This document shows, piece by piece, positions 1 to 11,500 of a DNA stretch of 64,000 bases. The stretch covers positions 370,094 through 434,093 of the forward strand of contig CAJNDS010002269.1 of the NCBI GenBank assembly GCA_905221605.1. The letters are read 5' to 3'. The DNA comes from Symbiodinium natans (Eukaryota > Sar > Dinophyceae > Suessiales > Symbiodiniaceae). Made by a program: the position numbers and the translations under genes. Within the stretch, counting starts at the first letter, position 1. Every line of letters starts with the position of its first letter. The notes beneath the pieces are model-generated. The model did not search any database and was not told the origin of the DNA. It worked only from the letters and a program-made list of their open reading frames with translations.

Positions 1-1210
1 TAGGATTTCGAAGCCTCCTAGGCCAGCGAGCACGAAAGCGCTCTACTGTACCAATGCTTTAGGCCCAAAAGTGCAAAAACGCTGTACTGTCCCAAAAAAA
101 CAATCTTTTTAAGCCAGAACAAGCAAAAATGCTGTGCTGTCTCAAAAAAAACAACAAAAAAACAAAGTTTGGAGAGTACAGCACTTTCGAGGCCTGGGAC
201 TGCAAAAACGCTGTACTGTCCCAAAAAAACCAATGTTTTTAGGCTAAAAACTGCAAAAATGCTGTACCGTCCCAAAAAAACCAAAAAAACCAAAGTTTGG
301 AGACCTCCAGGCCCTGGAGGAGCCCAAGGTCTCCAAACTTTGGTTTTTTTGGTTTTTTTGGGACAGTACAGCATTTTTGCACTTTTTGCCTTAAAAAGAT
401 TGGTTTTCTTGGGACAGTACAGCACTTTCGAGGCCTGGGGTTGCAAAAACGCTGTACTGCCCCAAAAAAACCAATGTTTTTAGGCCAAAAACTGCAAAAA
501 TGCTGTACTGTCCCAAAAAAACCAAAAAAACCAAAGTTTGGAGACCTCCAGGCCCTGGAGGAGCCCAAGGTCTCCAAACTTTGGTTTTTTTGGTTTTTTT
601 GGGACAGTACAGCATTTTTGCACTTTTTGCCTTAAAAAGATTGGTTTTTTTGGGACAGTACAGCACTTTCGAGGCCTGGGACTGCAAAAACGCTGTACTG
701 TCCCAAAAAAACCAATCTTTTTAAGCAAAAACAAGCAAAAATGCCGTACTGTCCCAAAAAACCAAAAAAACCAAAGTTTGGAGACCTCCAGGCCCTGGAG
801 GAGCCCAAGGTCTCCAAACTTTGGTTTTTTTGGTTTTTTTTGGGACAGTACAGCATTTTTGCACTTTTTGTCCAAAAAAGATTTGTTTTTTTGGGACAGT
901 ACAGCACTTTCGAGGCCTGGGACTGCAAAAACGCTGTACTGTCCCAAAAAAACCAATGTTTTTAGGCCAAAAACTGCAAAAATGCTATACTGTCCCAAAA
1001 AAACCAAAAAAACCAAAGTTTGGAGACCTCCAGGCCCTGGAGGAGCCCAAGGTCTCCAAACTTTGGTTTTTTTGGTTTTTTTGGGACAGTACAGCATTTT
1101 TGCACTTTTTGCCTTAAAAAGATTGGTTTTTTTGGGACAGCACAGCATTTTTGCACTTTTTGGCTGAAAAAGCTTGTTTGTTTGGGACAGTGCAGCGTTT
1201 TCGCAACTAA
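1..1210. repeat. Palindromic satellite, about 240-bp unit
   Basis: A unit of 240-242 bp recurs (landmark AGACCTCCAG at 301, 542, 782 and 1024). Each unit contains two nested palindromes. One is centred on CCAGGCCCTGG and flanked by CCAAAGTTTGGAGACC and its complement, extending outward through GGGACAGTACAGC and its complement. The other lies around GAGGCCTGG, again bracketed by GGACAGTACAGC-type arms. The near self-complementarity leaves few stop codons, so frames up to 222 codons are open on both strands, but they only translate the repeat. The first 300 bp is a diverged or partly deleted unit. No transposase or other gene is visible. Confidence 0.9.
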
Positions 1211-1224
1211 ACTCTAATGTTTCA

Positions 1225-2420
1225 CGGCATGCCTGATGCTACGACAAGCATCATGTGCACACTTCCTATTAACTTTTATCGGTTCCGAAAAATATTGGCA
1301 GGATTCCTATGAATTCAATAGAGGATTCCTATATATTTTGATAGGATTCCAATCTATCAAATTGGTTTCGGAAAAAAGCTAAGAGGAAGCCTATTAGAAT
1401 GAACCTTAACAAATCAAAAGGAACGCTGTGGTAATTCATAGGAATCATACTAAAATGAGAAGGATTCTTACTAAGATTAATATGAACTAATAGGACTCCT
1501 ATGAAAAAATATGATTCCTTTAACAAGAATGAATAGGAATCCTACTAAATGAATATGAGCGTAAACCAATAGGAATCCCTTTCAAACGAATGAGATCCCT
1601 ATTAAAATTAATTCGAATCCCATTAACATGAATAAGAACCCGAAAATGGATAGGAATCTTATTACATTAGTAGGAGAATAATTAAAAACCCTATGAAACT
1701 TTGATTCCTATGACTTCAATGAAAGATTCCTACATATTTTCATAGGATGCCAATAAAGTTTCACAGGGTTCCTAATTATTTTAATAAGGCTCCCACTAAT
1801 GCACCAAGATTCCTATCAGTTTCAGGGCTCTTACTCATGTTAATGGGATTCGTATCAATGTTTAATAGGGATCTCATTCGTTTGAAAGGGATTCCTTTTG
1901 GTTTAGGCTTATATTAATTCTAGTAGGACTCCCATTCTTTGGGGGTTCACACTTTTTTTTATAAGAGTCTCATTGGTTCCTATAAATTTTAGTAGGGGCC
2001 CTTTTCAGTTTATTAGGATCCTATCAAGTATAATTGGGTTCTCATTAACTCCACTCGGGTTCCTATTCATGTTAATATGCTTCCTATTCACTTTATATAC
2101 AGTCCGATCAATTTTAATAGGGTTCCTATGGATTTAAATAGAGGATTCCTATTTTCCTGTTTAAAAGATTCCAATCAATTTTTATAGTTTGCCTAATTAT
2201 TTTAATAAGGCTCCTACAAATGTAATATGATTCCTATCAATTTTAAATAGGATTCTGTCATTTGAATAGGGTTCCCATAGAATTTAATCGAATTAAGGGT
2301 TCTCATTCATGTTAACGGGTTTCCTTTTCATTTTAATAAGATTTAAAGAATCCTATGAACCCCATTAAATTTGATGATAGGAACGCTATTCACATGCATA
2401 GGATTTGTATTAAATTCATG
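1225..2420. repeat. AT-rich degenerate repeat block (TAGGATTCCTAT motif)
   Basis: An AT-rich stretch built from a degenerate unit of about 25-30 bp whose core is (A)TAGGATTCCTAT, itself palindromic. The first half mostly reads as TAGGAATCC followed by A-rich sequence, the second half as its complement. A segment around 1755-1815 recurs as a direct copy near 2183-2245 (shared TAATTATTTTAATAAGGCTCC). The composition is unlike the GC-rich and telomeric sequence that follows. No gene is seen. Confidence 0.75.
1500..1950. repeat. Large imperfect inverted repeat
   Basis: Positions about 1500-1706 and 1740-1950 are reverse complements at an estimated 80-90 percent identity. For example GGGATCTCATTCGTTTGAAA near 1866 answers TTTCAAACGAATGAGATCCC near 1581. 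The arms run inward to AACCCTATGAAACTTTG / CAATAAAGTTTCACAGGGTT, leaving a loop of about 30 bp near 1715-1740. It could extrude as a cruciform or be a folded-back mobile element. No coding capacity is seen. Confidence 0.75.
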
Positions 2421-2561
2421 GCATGCAATCCGCAATTTCGAGCAAATTGTTCAGGTCACTTCTGCTGGAGTTTCTATGGGAGTCCCTCCCCTTTAAAAAC
2501 CACCGCGCAGGGCGGAACCTAGTATTTTTATCTGGAAACCATGCTGAAGCGTGGGCGCATG

Positions 2562-2600
2562 GGGGGGGGGGGGGGGGTAGCATATATATATATATATACC
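2562..2600. repeat. Poly-G tract plus (TA)n microsatellite
   Basis: A run of about 16 G residues is followed by a short spacer and about nine TA units. It is located just downstream of the last recognised U-box exon, inside the presumed next intron. Confidence 0.85.
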
Positions 2601-2655
2601 ATGTATACATTTGTGTATTCATATTTCTCGGGCTTGTGGCCAAGGGCTCAGGATC

Positions 2656-5600
2656 TCTTTCGAGCCCCCGGCGCAGGGCCGAGCCGGTGATGGGGCAGAT
2701 GCTCTCGTGGGTTTGAAGCCACCTCTTCCGAAACGTGGTAGGGCCAAGGACTTAGGGTTTTTAGGGTTTAGGGTTTAGGGTTTAGGGTTTAGGGTTTAGG
2801 GTTTAGGGTTTAGGGTTTAGGGTTCAGCCTTAAACCCACAGACCCCAGTTCGGCCCAAGCCCTGAGGACGTCCAACCCGACAAGTGTTGCAAGCCATGCA
2901 AACCTTAACCCTAAACCCTAAACCCTAAACCCTAAACCCTAAACCCTAAACCCCCAAACTCCGGCTGTGGATGGAACGGAACTTCGAGCTCCGCGGTCAA
3001 GATAGAGGAGGGTACTAGGTTGGCCCTTCTGAAAACAGGATTCCCAAATAGGATCTAGGGTTTTTAGGGTTTAGGGGTTTCAGGGTTTCGGGTTTAGAGC
3101 TACAGGGTTTAGGGCTTATTCCGATATAGGATCCTCGTAAAACCAGCAAGGGGCAATGTACAATACCCCAAGGGCCTACCTAGGGCTAGAAGGTTCGTTG
3201 GAGTTGGGAAGCTCCGGGTTGGATTTCAAGGTTTAAGGGTTTTAAGGGTTCAGGGGTTTGGGGGGTTTTCAGGGTTTCGGCGGTTCAGGGGTTTCGAATT
3301 CAGGGTTCAAGAGTCTTCGGGGTTTAATGGGGTCTCCGGCTCAGGATTTTGGGGTCTAGGAGCATTGGGGGTTGGAAGGCACAGGATGTCGGACCTGGCC
3401 AGCGTGGAACGCTCGAAGACGACGCCACCTGCTCCGCTTCGTTGTGCTAATGGTCGGTGCAGGGTTTAGGAGGATAGGGTTCAGGGTTTGCATTTCTGTA
3501 TGAGCTCCATCACTTCTGATACCCAACCTGCAGGGCCTCCAAGCCCCTCAAACCCGCAACCCCTCCTCACCCGAAGCCCTCAACATAACAAGAGACAACC
3601 CTAAACCCTAAACCCTGAACCCTGAACCCTAAACCCTGAACCCTGAACCCTAAACCCTTACTGGGCGCACCGGGCGACACCACCGGGTCACAAAGAAGCT
3701 TCGAGTCCAGCGCGCAGCGAAGCTCCTGTGCACTTTCTTGCGGTTCAGGGGTTCAGGGGTTCAGGGGTTCAGGGGTTCAGGGGTTCAGGGGTTTAGGGCT
3801 AGGGTTTAGGGTTAGAGTTTAGGGCGTAGGGCCCTGCGTCCCGGTATGGGGCTTGGAGTTTAGGGCTTTGTCTGCATGGGCATTGGTAGGTAGGGAAACT
3901 CTCGCTGCAACCTTGTATGGACTGCTTGCAACCCTACCAAGAACTATGTACAAAAGCATGCACCACAGAACAAACAAGCAACAGCAAAAGAAAGAGCGAG
4001 CAAGAGTGAGATCACGAGAGAGAAAGCAAGAGAGAGAGAGAGAGGGAGAGAGAGAGAGAGAGTCTTCAGGGAGCAAGAGCCGGACTTCAGGAAACCGCAT
4101 CGCCTTCGGAGCATTCTGCACGATGTCTCTGAGTCCTGCGTGGTCTGTGGAGACCCCAAAGCATTGCGGTGCACGCGCTGTACAAGGTGCTGGCGAATCC
4201 CTAGAAGCTACAAAGCCTTAACTCTGACCCCGGACCCTAAACCCCGAACCCTCAACCAAGGTGGCCCGAAACTTGGGCAACAGACAACATTGGCTCGAAA
4301 ATGTCGCAGACTCATCGCGCCCAGCCTCCCGAGCCCCCAAACCCAAAAACCTGCTTCGGGTTTTTGGGTTTGAGGGTTACCCTGAACCCAAAAATCTAAC
4401 AGGCATCTCGGTGCAGAAGGCGAAGACGCCAGTGGCTTGAACTTGAGCTCTAGGGCGGCTGAACGCGTAGGGCGCAACTACTCCTCTGCCTCCCCCACCC
4501 TAAAGTATCCGCCGAACTCTTAAGCCCTCAGCCCCACACCCTGAACCCCATACCCTAAGCCCTGAACCCTGAACCCCTGAACCCCTGAAACCCCCAACTC
4601 CGGGCCTGGCGCCGCCGCCGCGGGCTTGGGGGGCTGCGCCGGTGGCGGCGCGGGGGCCGCCGGCGCCGGTGCCCCACCAAAGAGGGCGAGCCTGGCTTTC
4701 TGGAAGTTTAGGGTTTAGGGTTTAGGGTTTAGGGTTTGGGATCAGGGTTTAGGGTTTAGGGTTTGGGATTAGGGTTCAGGGCCTAGGCATGGTTTAGGGT
4801 TTAGGGCTGCTAGGTTCATGGATGCATGGGCAGTTCTGAGTATACGCAATGAGCCCCAATGTAAGGTTGCGGGCATCGCGTTGAAGGGAGCTTTGGGGGG
4901 TCTAAGTTGCCAGGTTTAGCCAGCACATTTGAGAGATACTGGGTCCAAGCGCCACCTAGCACGCTACTTCTTGGTACTGCAGGGCAGGACTTGTTTTTAG
5001 GGCTGCTAGGGTCCCCGAAATGACTCCTATAAGCCCTATGCCATAGAGCCTAAACCCTGAATATCCCTTCTTGGTGAATCTCAGTTTCGGAGGCCTAAGC
5101 CTTGAACGCCAGTCATAAGGGAAATCCTATACCCGAAGCCGCAAACTTTAGGGTTCAGCAATCTAGAGGGGTTGGGCGTGAACCCTCAACTGGATTCAGG
5201 AGCACCCTCGAAAACGAGAAAAACCAGCATCGCCAAAGGCATCTCATCTACTGCACCCCTCCCCCCCCAGCAGGAGCGACACCTACGCCTCAGGGCGGTC
5301 TGGAATTAAGCCTCCAAACACTCTAGTCACGAAACCCTAAGCGCGGTAAGGTTTTAAGGTGTTAAGGTTTAGGGTTCTAAGACAAGAAACCAATAGAAGC
5401 TCTGACCTCCATACAAGGTTTGGCCGGCGTGACAGCTCATCGCCCGCCGGTGTAAGCCTGAGAGCTGGATTAGGGTTTACGGCTTAGGTCAAGGGACTCG
5501 GACTTGGACCCGTAAGGTTGCAACCTTGGGTTTGAGGACCCCTTTTTTGAAGATTCCTATAGACCTAAAAGAGTTCTAAGGGATTCTAAGGCTCTAAGCC

Positions 5601-6170
5601 CGATGTTAGGAGTATATCTTAAGGTGTACAACCTTAGGGGTGCGAGTCTTAACCCCTTGACTAGGGGATTCGGTTGCCCTAAACCCCCCTCTCAGAGCAG
5701 CATATGGCACACTTAGAGCTCACCCAAAACCTTCAAACCCATACTCCCAATCCTGTGTAGTGAATGCCTCAAAGAGCCCTAAACCCTGCAACGCCCGCCC
5801 CCTGACCCCCAAACAAACCCCCAAAAAAACCCTCAACCCTGAACCCCCAGACCCCCGGAGCCCTAAACCCCAAACCCTAAACCAACAACCCCCTCGAGCC
5901 CCAAGACCCTGCAAAGCCCCTAAAAACCCTAAAAGCTCGAGAGGCCCCTAAACCCTAAACCCTAAACCCTAAACCCTAAACCCTAAACCCTAAACCCTAA
6001 ACCCTAAACCCTAAACCCTAAACCCTAAACCCTAAACCCTAAACCCTAAACCCTAAACCCTATAAACCCTAAACCCCCCTAAGAACTAGGGGAGGGGTGC
6101 TTCTGGCACCCCTGAAGCCTAAACAAAAACAAAAACGGTTCAGGGATCGCCATCTTCTCCGATACAAGCC
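2656..6170 (-). CDS. U-box protein gene, 3' part in window (exons 32-37)
   Basis: Exons in transcript order: 6137-6170, 5415-5457, 4601-4699, 3671-3725, 3395-3428, about 2656-2722. The phases join into one frame. Exon 34 is a helical start (KARLALFGG) running into an Ala/Pro-rich linker. Exons 35-37 form a U-box: ELRCALDSKLLCDPVVSP, then GGVVFERSTLAR, then WLQTHESICPITGSALRRG. The DPVV-P-G, the V-F-E-R stretch, the Trp-Leu and the C-P-I-T-G are hallmarks of the family, which binds E2 enzymes and acts as an E3 ubiquitin ligase without zinc ligands. Donors are GT except GA after exon 34; acceptors are AG, usually followed by G. The frame stays open past exon 37, so the last exon or exons lie left of the window. 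The U-box call is strong; exact boundaries of exons 32, 33 and 37 are less so. Confidence 0.8.
4008..4063. repeat. (GA)n microsatellite
   Basis: AG dinucleotides with a few interruptions. It is in the intron between exons 34 and 35. The overlapping open frames are low-complexity. Confidence 0.9.
5944..6077. repeat. CCCTAAA telomeric array
   Basis: About 17 perfect CCCTAAA units plus a diverged end. It lies in the intron between U-box gene exons 32 and 33. Confidence 0.97.
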
Positions 6171-6344
6171 CTGGACCCCGCAGTTAGAGCCCCGACGTGC
6201 CTAAAAAACAAACACCCCTAACACCCTAAAGCCCCCCAAAATCAAAAAGCCCGAGAACCCGGAAACGAACACACAAAAAAGCCTTAAGGCATAACCAAGA
6301 AAAAAACCCTGCTTGTTGCAGCAGAAAAATGCCCGCCAAGGTTT

Positions 6345-6400
6345 CCCCCCCCCTAAACCCTAAACCCTAAACCCTAAACCCTAAACCCTAAACCTCTCTA
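6345..6400. repeat. Short CCCTAAA array
   Basis: About six CCCTAAA units directly left of the 31-bp minisatellite, in the intron between exons 31 and 32. Confidence 0.9.
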
Positions 6401-6426
6401 TCATAATGAATTTAAACCCTAATTCA

Positions 6427-7033
6427 AAAGTGGGCAACGGTGATTTTCGGCCTCAAAAGTGGGCAACGGTGACTTTTTCGGCCTCAAAAGTGGGCAACGG
6501 TGATTTTCCGGGCCTCAAAAGTGGGCAACGGTGACTTTCCGGGCCCCAAAAGTCGGCAACGGTGACTTTCCGGGCCTCAAAAGTGGGCAACGGTGATTTT
6601 CCGGGCCTTAAAAGGGGGGCAACGGTGACTTTCCGGGCCTCAAAAGTGGGCAACGGTGATTTTCCGGGCCTCAAAAGTGGGCAACGGTGACTTTTTCGGC
6701 CTCAAAAGTGGGCAACGGTGACTTTCCGGGCCTCAAAAGTGGGCAACGGTGACTTTCCGGGCCTCAAAAGTGGGCAACGGTGACTTTCCGGGCCTCAAAA
6801 GTGGGCAACGGTGACTTTCCGGGCCTCAAAAGTGGGCAACGGTGACTTTCCGGGCCCCAAAAGTGGGCAACGGTGACTTTCCGGGCCTCAAAAGTGGGCA
6901 ACGGTGATTTTCCGGGCCTCAAAAGTGGGCAACGGTGACTTTCCGGGCCTCAAAAGTGGGCAACGGTGACTTTCCGGGCCTCAAAAGTGGGCAACGGTGA
7001 CTTTCCGGGCCTCAAAAGTGGGCAACGGTGAAT
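6427..7033. repeat. 31-bp minisatellite, about 20 copies
   Basis: Tandem copies of a unit with the core GGGCAACGGTGACTTTCCGG and the join CCTCAAAAGT. Most are 31 bp; the first few are 28-30 bp. Variation is confined to GATTTT/GACTTT, TTTCGG/TTCCGGG and CCTCAA/CCCCAA. Units are contiguous with no unique spacers, so this is not a CRISPR array. It lies in the intron between U-box gene exons 31 and 32. Confidence 0.95.
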
Positions 7034-7044
7034 TTCCTTTTCCC

Positions 7045-7135
7045 TGAGTTTTATCAAGGTTTTTCAAGGTTTTTCAGAGGTTTTCACTTTTTTTCACGGT
7101 TTTTCAATGTTTTTCAGGATGTTTCAGGGCTTTTA
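7045..7135. repeat. TTTTTCA-type short tandem repeat
   Basis: About ten diverged copies of a heptamer-to-nonamer close to GGTTTTTCA, directly after the minisatellite. It may be a degenerate cousin of the telomeric heptamer. Confidence 0.7.
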
Positions 7136-7588
7136 ACCTTCAATTCTGATGAAGGGCAGCCCCCGCGAAAAATAGTCTTCGGAGACCCCCCCTGGCCTCA
7201 AACTCCGACCCCCCCTTGGGAGGGAAAGTTTGCCTCCAAAAACACCCCAAATGAGGGGGACCCCAGGATCGGCCCGGGTCCTTATTAAAAATGCGATTTT
7301 TTGGTACTGAAATCGACGGTTCTGGGTGGCCTCGTTTTCTGGGTTTTTGACCACGAGCCTTCACCGATAGGGGCTTCTAATCCGTAGGGTTTAAGGCCCT
7401 AAGAGCATAAAGGGCCTGTTGTGGGCCTTAGATTAGATTTCGGGTTTTGGGTCCGTTAACAGCTAACTACTGGGAATGTATTGAGTGAACTTTGTATTTT
7501 CTCAATGTTATGGGTTTCTTGGGTGGGTGGGTTTTTTTTCCAACGCTTGACAAGCTGCTTGACTAGTGAATGCTCGGACTTGAGATGC

Positions 7589-7672
7589 TGAACCCTAAAC
7601 CCTAAACCCTAAACCCTAAACCCTAAACCCTAAACCCTAAACCCTAAACCCTAAACCCTAAACCCTAAACCC
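7589..7672. repeat. CCCTAAA telomeric array
   Basis: Twelve near-perfect CCCTAAA units ending in a C run, in the intron between exons 31 and 32. Confidence 0.95.
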
Positions 7673-8511
7673 CCCCCCCCAAGAGGCCCTCAAGGCTTGG
7701 CGCCGCACACTATCCGATGGCGATCTTGACCTCCGTGGGGGGCGGCCCCGGGAACCCCCCAAAAAAAAGCGAAACCCTCTCAAGCTCTCAAGCCCAAGAT
7801 AAGCCCTGCAAAATCCGAAACCTCCCTAAGCCCTAAAGATCCCCAAGGGTTTAGGGTTTAGGGTTTAGGGTTTAGGGTTTAGGGTTTAAGCTCTCTAAAC
7901 CCTAAGTTGAAGCTGGCTGAGGGCTTGGGTTGCCCCGTGTTTAGCAGCCCTCAACCCTAAAACCCTAAACACGTTCAAGCGGACTTAGGAGCTTTAGGGG
8001 AGATTAGATTAGGCTTCCCTGGGCTTCAAGGGCTTTCACGAGTTAGGGGGCTGAGGGGAGGTTTAAACTGATGTTTCCAGGGTGTTGGGGTGGAGGGCTT
8101 GCGCGGGGTTTGGGGTGGGGGGTGGGGCGAAACTGGGATAAACTCCAAACTATGTTTACATCTGGTTTCTTCTCACGACTTGCGGATCTTGTAGAAACCT
8201 CTCTCTTACTACCTACCCGAGGACCTTCCGGCATCACCTAAACCCTAAAAACTAGATCCGTAATCCTTGGCCCGATCCTTAGCCTCAAGCCATGGAGCTT
8301 GTGCAGCCCTACTTACTTGCGACCCACCATCCACCCTTAACTTTCAATCCTAAACCCGAAGGCCCTGAAGAGCCTAAGCCCTAAAGAACCCTAAGCCCTA
8401 AAAAACCCTAAACCCCCAAAAATCCTGAACCCGAAAATGCCCCCAAAACCCTAGCCCTATAACCCTAAAACACAACCCTACACTCTGAAGCTTAAACCCC
8501 GAAAGCCCCAC

Positions 8512-11500
8512 GGGCTCCCAGGCGCGCTAGCCGCTGCCGCGCGCGCGCCAACTCCTCGGGCGGTAAGAGACCTTGGTCGGATCCTATACTCCCCTTAGAA
8601 CCTTAATAAAAATATTATTTGTTAATATTCTCTTGGGTTTTATATAAACAAAAATAAAAAATAATTCCCAAGGGGGATATAGGGATCAAAGTTTATTGAG
8701 AAGAGAGGGGCTGAGGGTTTTAGGGTCTTTAGGGCTCCAGGCTGTTAGAGTGATAAGTCTGTCACTGGCCGGGATTTGTGATCTCCTGCGAGAAGTGGGT
8801 AGCTGCAGCTTGGTAACTCCTGTTCAGGAATGCACTTCCTTCGTTTCAACGCAACCACCTTCGTCCCTGCTGGTGACTTGATGGCACTCAAGTCGCTTTA
8901 TAAGTACAACACTCGGGTTAGAATCACCTGTACCTAACTGCTAAGTCCAAGACATCCATGTCCTCCAAGTGAAACCTGCGAGACCTTGTTAGGAACTCAA
9001 GCAGCACCAACACCTGCACAGTACCGATACCGGCACGGGGAGGGGGGGGGGTACACTACAAGTTTGCTTGGTTTGTTTTTGTGGGGATCCTGTTTGTCTA
9101 AGGTCTTTTCTCCGGACAGTTCAAGGCTTGCCAAGAACCTCCTCATGCCGAAAGACTGAAGCAAACCCTCCAATCCAGCTGAAACAGCAAACCCCGAAAA
9201 AAAGAAAAACTGAACACTGACATGCCCCCAAAACCCCGGAAACCTGCGAAAACACGGGATGCCCTGCATTGCTTAGTGGGGCTTGAGGGGGAACACTCCA
9301 GCAATTGGCCCACTGGGGTCCCAGCCCAGGAACCTCTCTATGTGGGAGTTTACGAAAACAAGGGACCCCTATAACAGCCCCCCAATCCCCGATTTATTTC
9401 GGAATCCCCCATTTGGTGACCAGCATGGACTAATCAAGACCCTGAGCCGGGCGCTAATCTGCTCGGTGAGCGTCGGGCGCACAAACTCGAGATCCTGCGA
9501 ATCGGCCGAGAGCAGCGGCGACAACAGCCAAACCCTAAACGACTTCAGCCCTCAACCCACACTGTGCCTCTACATATCCCTGCCTTGTGCCTACCTTTAG
9601 CTACCCACGATAGCGTCCTCGAAGCCCGAAACCCGAAACCCTGTAACCCTAAACCCTAAACCCTAAACCCTAAACCCTAAACCCTAAACCCTAAACCCTA
9701 AACCTCTGAAGGAGGACGTGAAGGCGCAGGCTGCAGATTTAAGAGGGCCCAGCCATGCAGGCCTAGGCTGGCTAAGCATCCAAGCAATGGGTTTAGGGTT
9801 TAGGGTTTAGGGTTTAGGGTTTAGGGTTTAGGGTTTAGGGTTTAGGGTTTAGGGCTTGAAGGCTTTAGGGTGTGGGGTTGAGGGTTTAAAAACGGTTTGG
9901 TGGTTCACGGCTTCATCGCGATACGTAGCGGGTAAGAGTCCCGTCTTTGGCACAAAAATGGAGCACAAATATGGAGCAGGGGGAACCCAAGGGACTGTGG
10001 GGTGTGAAGGTGTGCGGAGTTGAAGGCTTGTATGGGTACACAAGTTTAGCTTGCCGCTTCAGAACTTAAAAACCGAGGAGCCTACCCGTAGCCCAGTTTG
10101 ACAAAACTCAACCCAAAACCTCACGCTATCAACCCCTGAAACCTTGAAAGAAACGCCGCCTAAATTGTGCCTGAAGATAAACCACAAACCCTCAGGCCAG
10201 AAGCCTTCTCCTCCCCCTCCCTCCCGGGCGGAGAAAAAACTCTCATTGGATAGAAACGACAAGCCTACGCATAATCCGTCTGTGCTGGGCTTCTACAAAT
10301 ACTACTACCCCCAAGCCCTAAACCATCAACCCTGAACCTTAAACCCTAAACTGTAACCCCTAAACCTTAAGGCCTAAACCCAGGAGAAACACACCCTGGG
10401 CGCCGGGCGCCCACGTTGCAGGCGAGCGCGCCTAAGGCCACGAGAACGGCTTGCCTCTCGGGCGCCTGACCCAAGGGGATCTACGTTGGGGGGTTTAGGG
10501 ACTTTAGACGTTAGGGTCTTAAGGGCACATGGTCAAGGGTTTAGGACTTGGAGTTTAACGCTTCGGGGTTTCAGAGGCTCAGTGTTCAGGGCTTAGGGTT
10601 CAAGAATCAGAGGATTCTGCCTTGGCTCGAACATTTGCACCCTCGGGCGCCCTAAACTCCAAACCCCAAACCCTAAGCACCTAACCCTAAACCCTAAGGC
10701 TTTCGCGCTATGGAGCCCGGAAGACCAGAGTGCAGTTGCAGCTTTAAGACTTTCGGACTTGGGGTTTCAGGGCTTCGGATCTATTCGGGCTGAGGGTTGA
10801 GGGATATATGTTTGAGAGGGGGTCTCAAACTCACAGCTGACTTGCTTGAAGGCCCACGTGTATTTCAGGCACGGCTGTAAGTATCGTAGCTGTATTGGCT
10901 GTACCGCAAGGCACAAGTATCCTACTGATAACTATCCAACCTCAAGTGCCCAGTGGGCCCCAGTACCGCTTATTTTGAGGACTATGGCTGTTTAGGGTCT
11001 AGGGTCTAGGGTCTAGGGTCTAGGGTCTAGGGTCTAGGGTCTAGGGTCTAGGGTTTAGGGTTTAGGGTTTAGGGTTTAGGGTTTAGGGTTTAGGGTTTAG
11101 GGTTTAGTAAACCCCTTTCGGTTGCCATCTCCACCCGCGTCACAGCTGCAGGGTTCTTAAGGTTTTCTGGGCGTTTTTTTTGCTCCTAGTTTCTACGGTC
11201 CATAGGAGTTTTCGGGTTCTTGGTGCTTTTGGGGGGTTCTTAGGTCCATGGGGCTCGTTGCGCTACTCGCTTCTAGGGTCCTTACGGTCCTTGGAGCTCT
11301 TTGTGTTTTAGGGTTCTGAGGACTTCTGACTTAGTGCTTGAAAGGCTCTTCAAATCTAGGGTGCTCGGGGCTCTTTCCTTTTGTTTGCATTCTTTCTTTG
11401 CCCGCCAGGACAAGGTGGCGTGCCGGGTTTGCCTATCCCGGTTGCTGGTTGCTTCTCGCTTTGGCATGCCAAAGGCTAAGGTTGCCAAGGCTTGACGTCA

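Noticed and set aside
18-1217. Many open frames of 60-222 codons on both strands
   Set aside because: They are translations of a palindromic satellite without stops; the same peptide recurs every 80 residues.
6427-7033. CRISPR array
   Set aside because: Repeat units are directly adjacent with no unique spacers, no cas genes are present, and the context is eukaryotic.
7690-7745. Possible exon on minus (VKIAIG then stop) as the gene end
   Set aside because: Exon 31 joins exon 32 in phase without it, and the downstream U-box exons continue the frame; the short peptide is weak.
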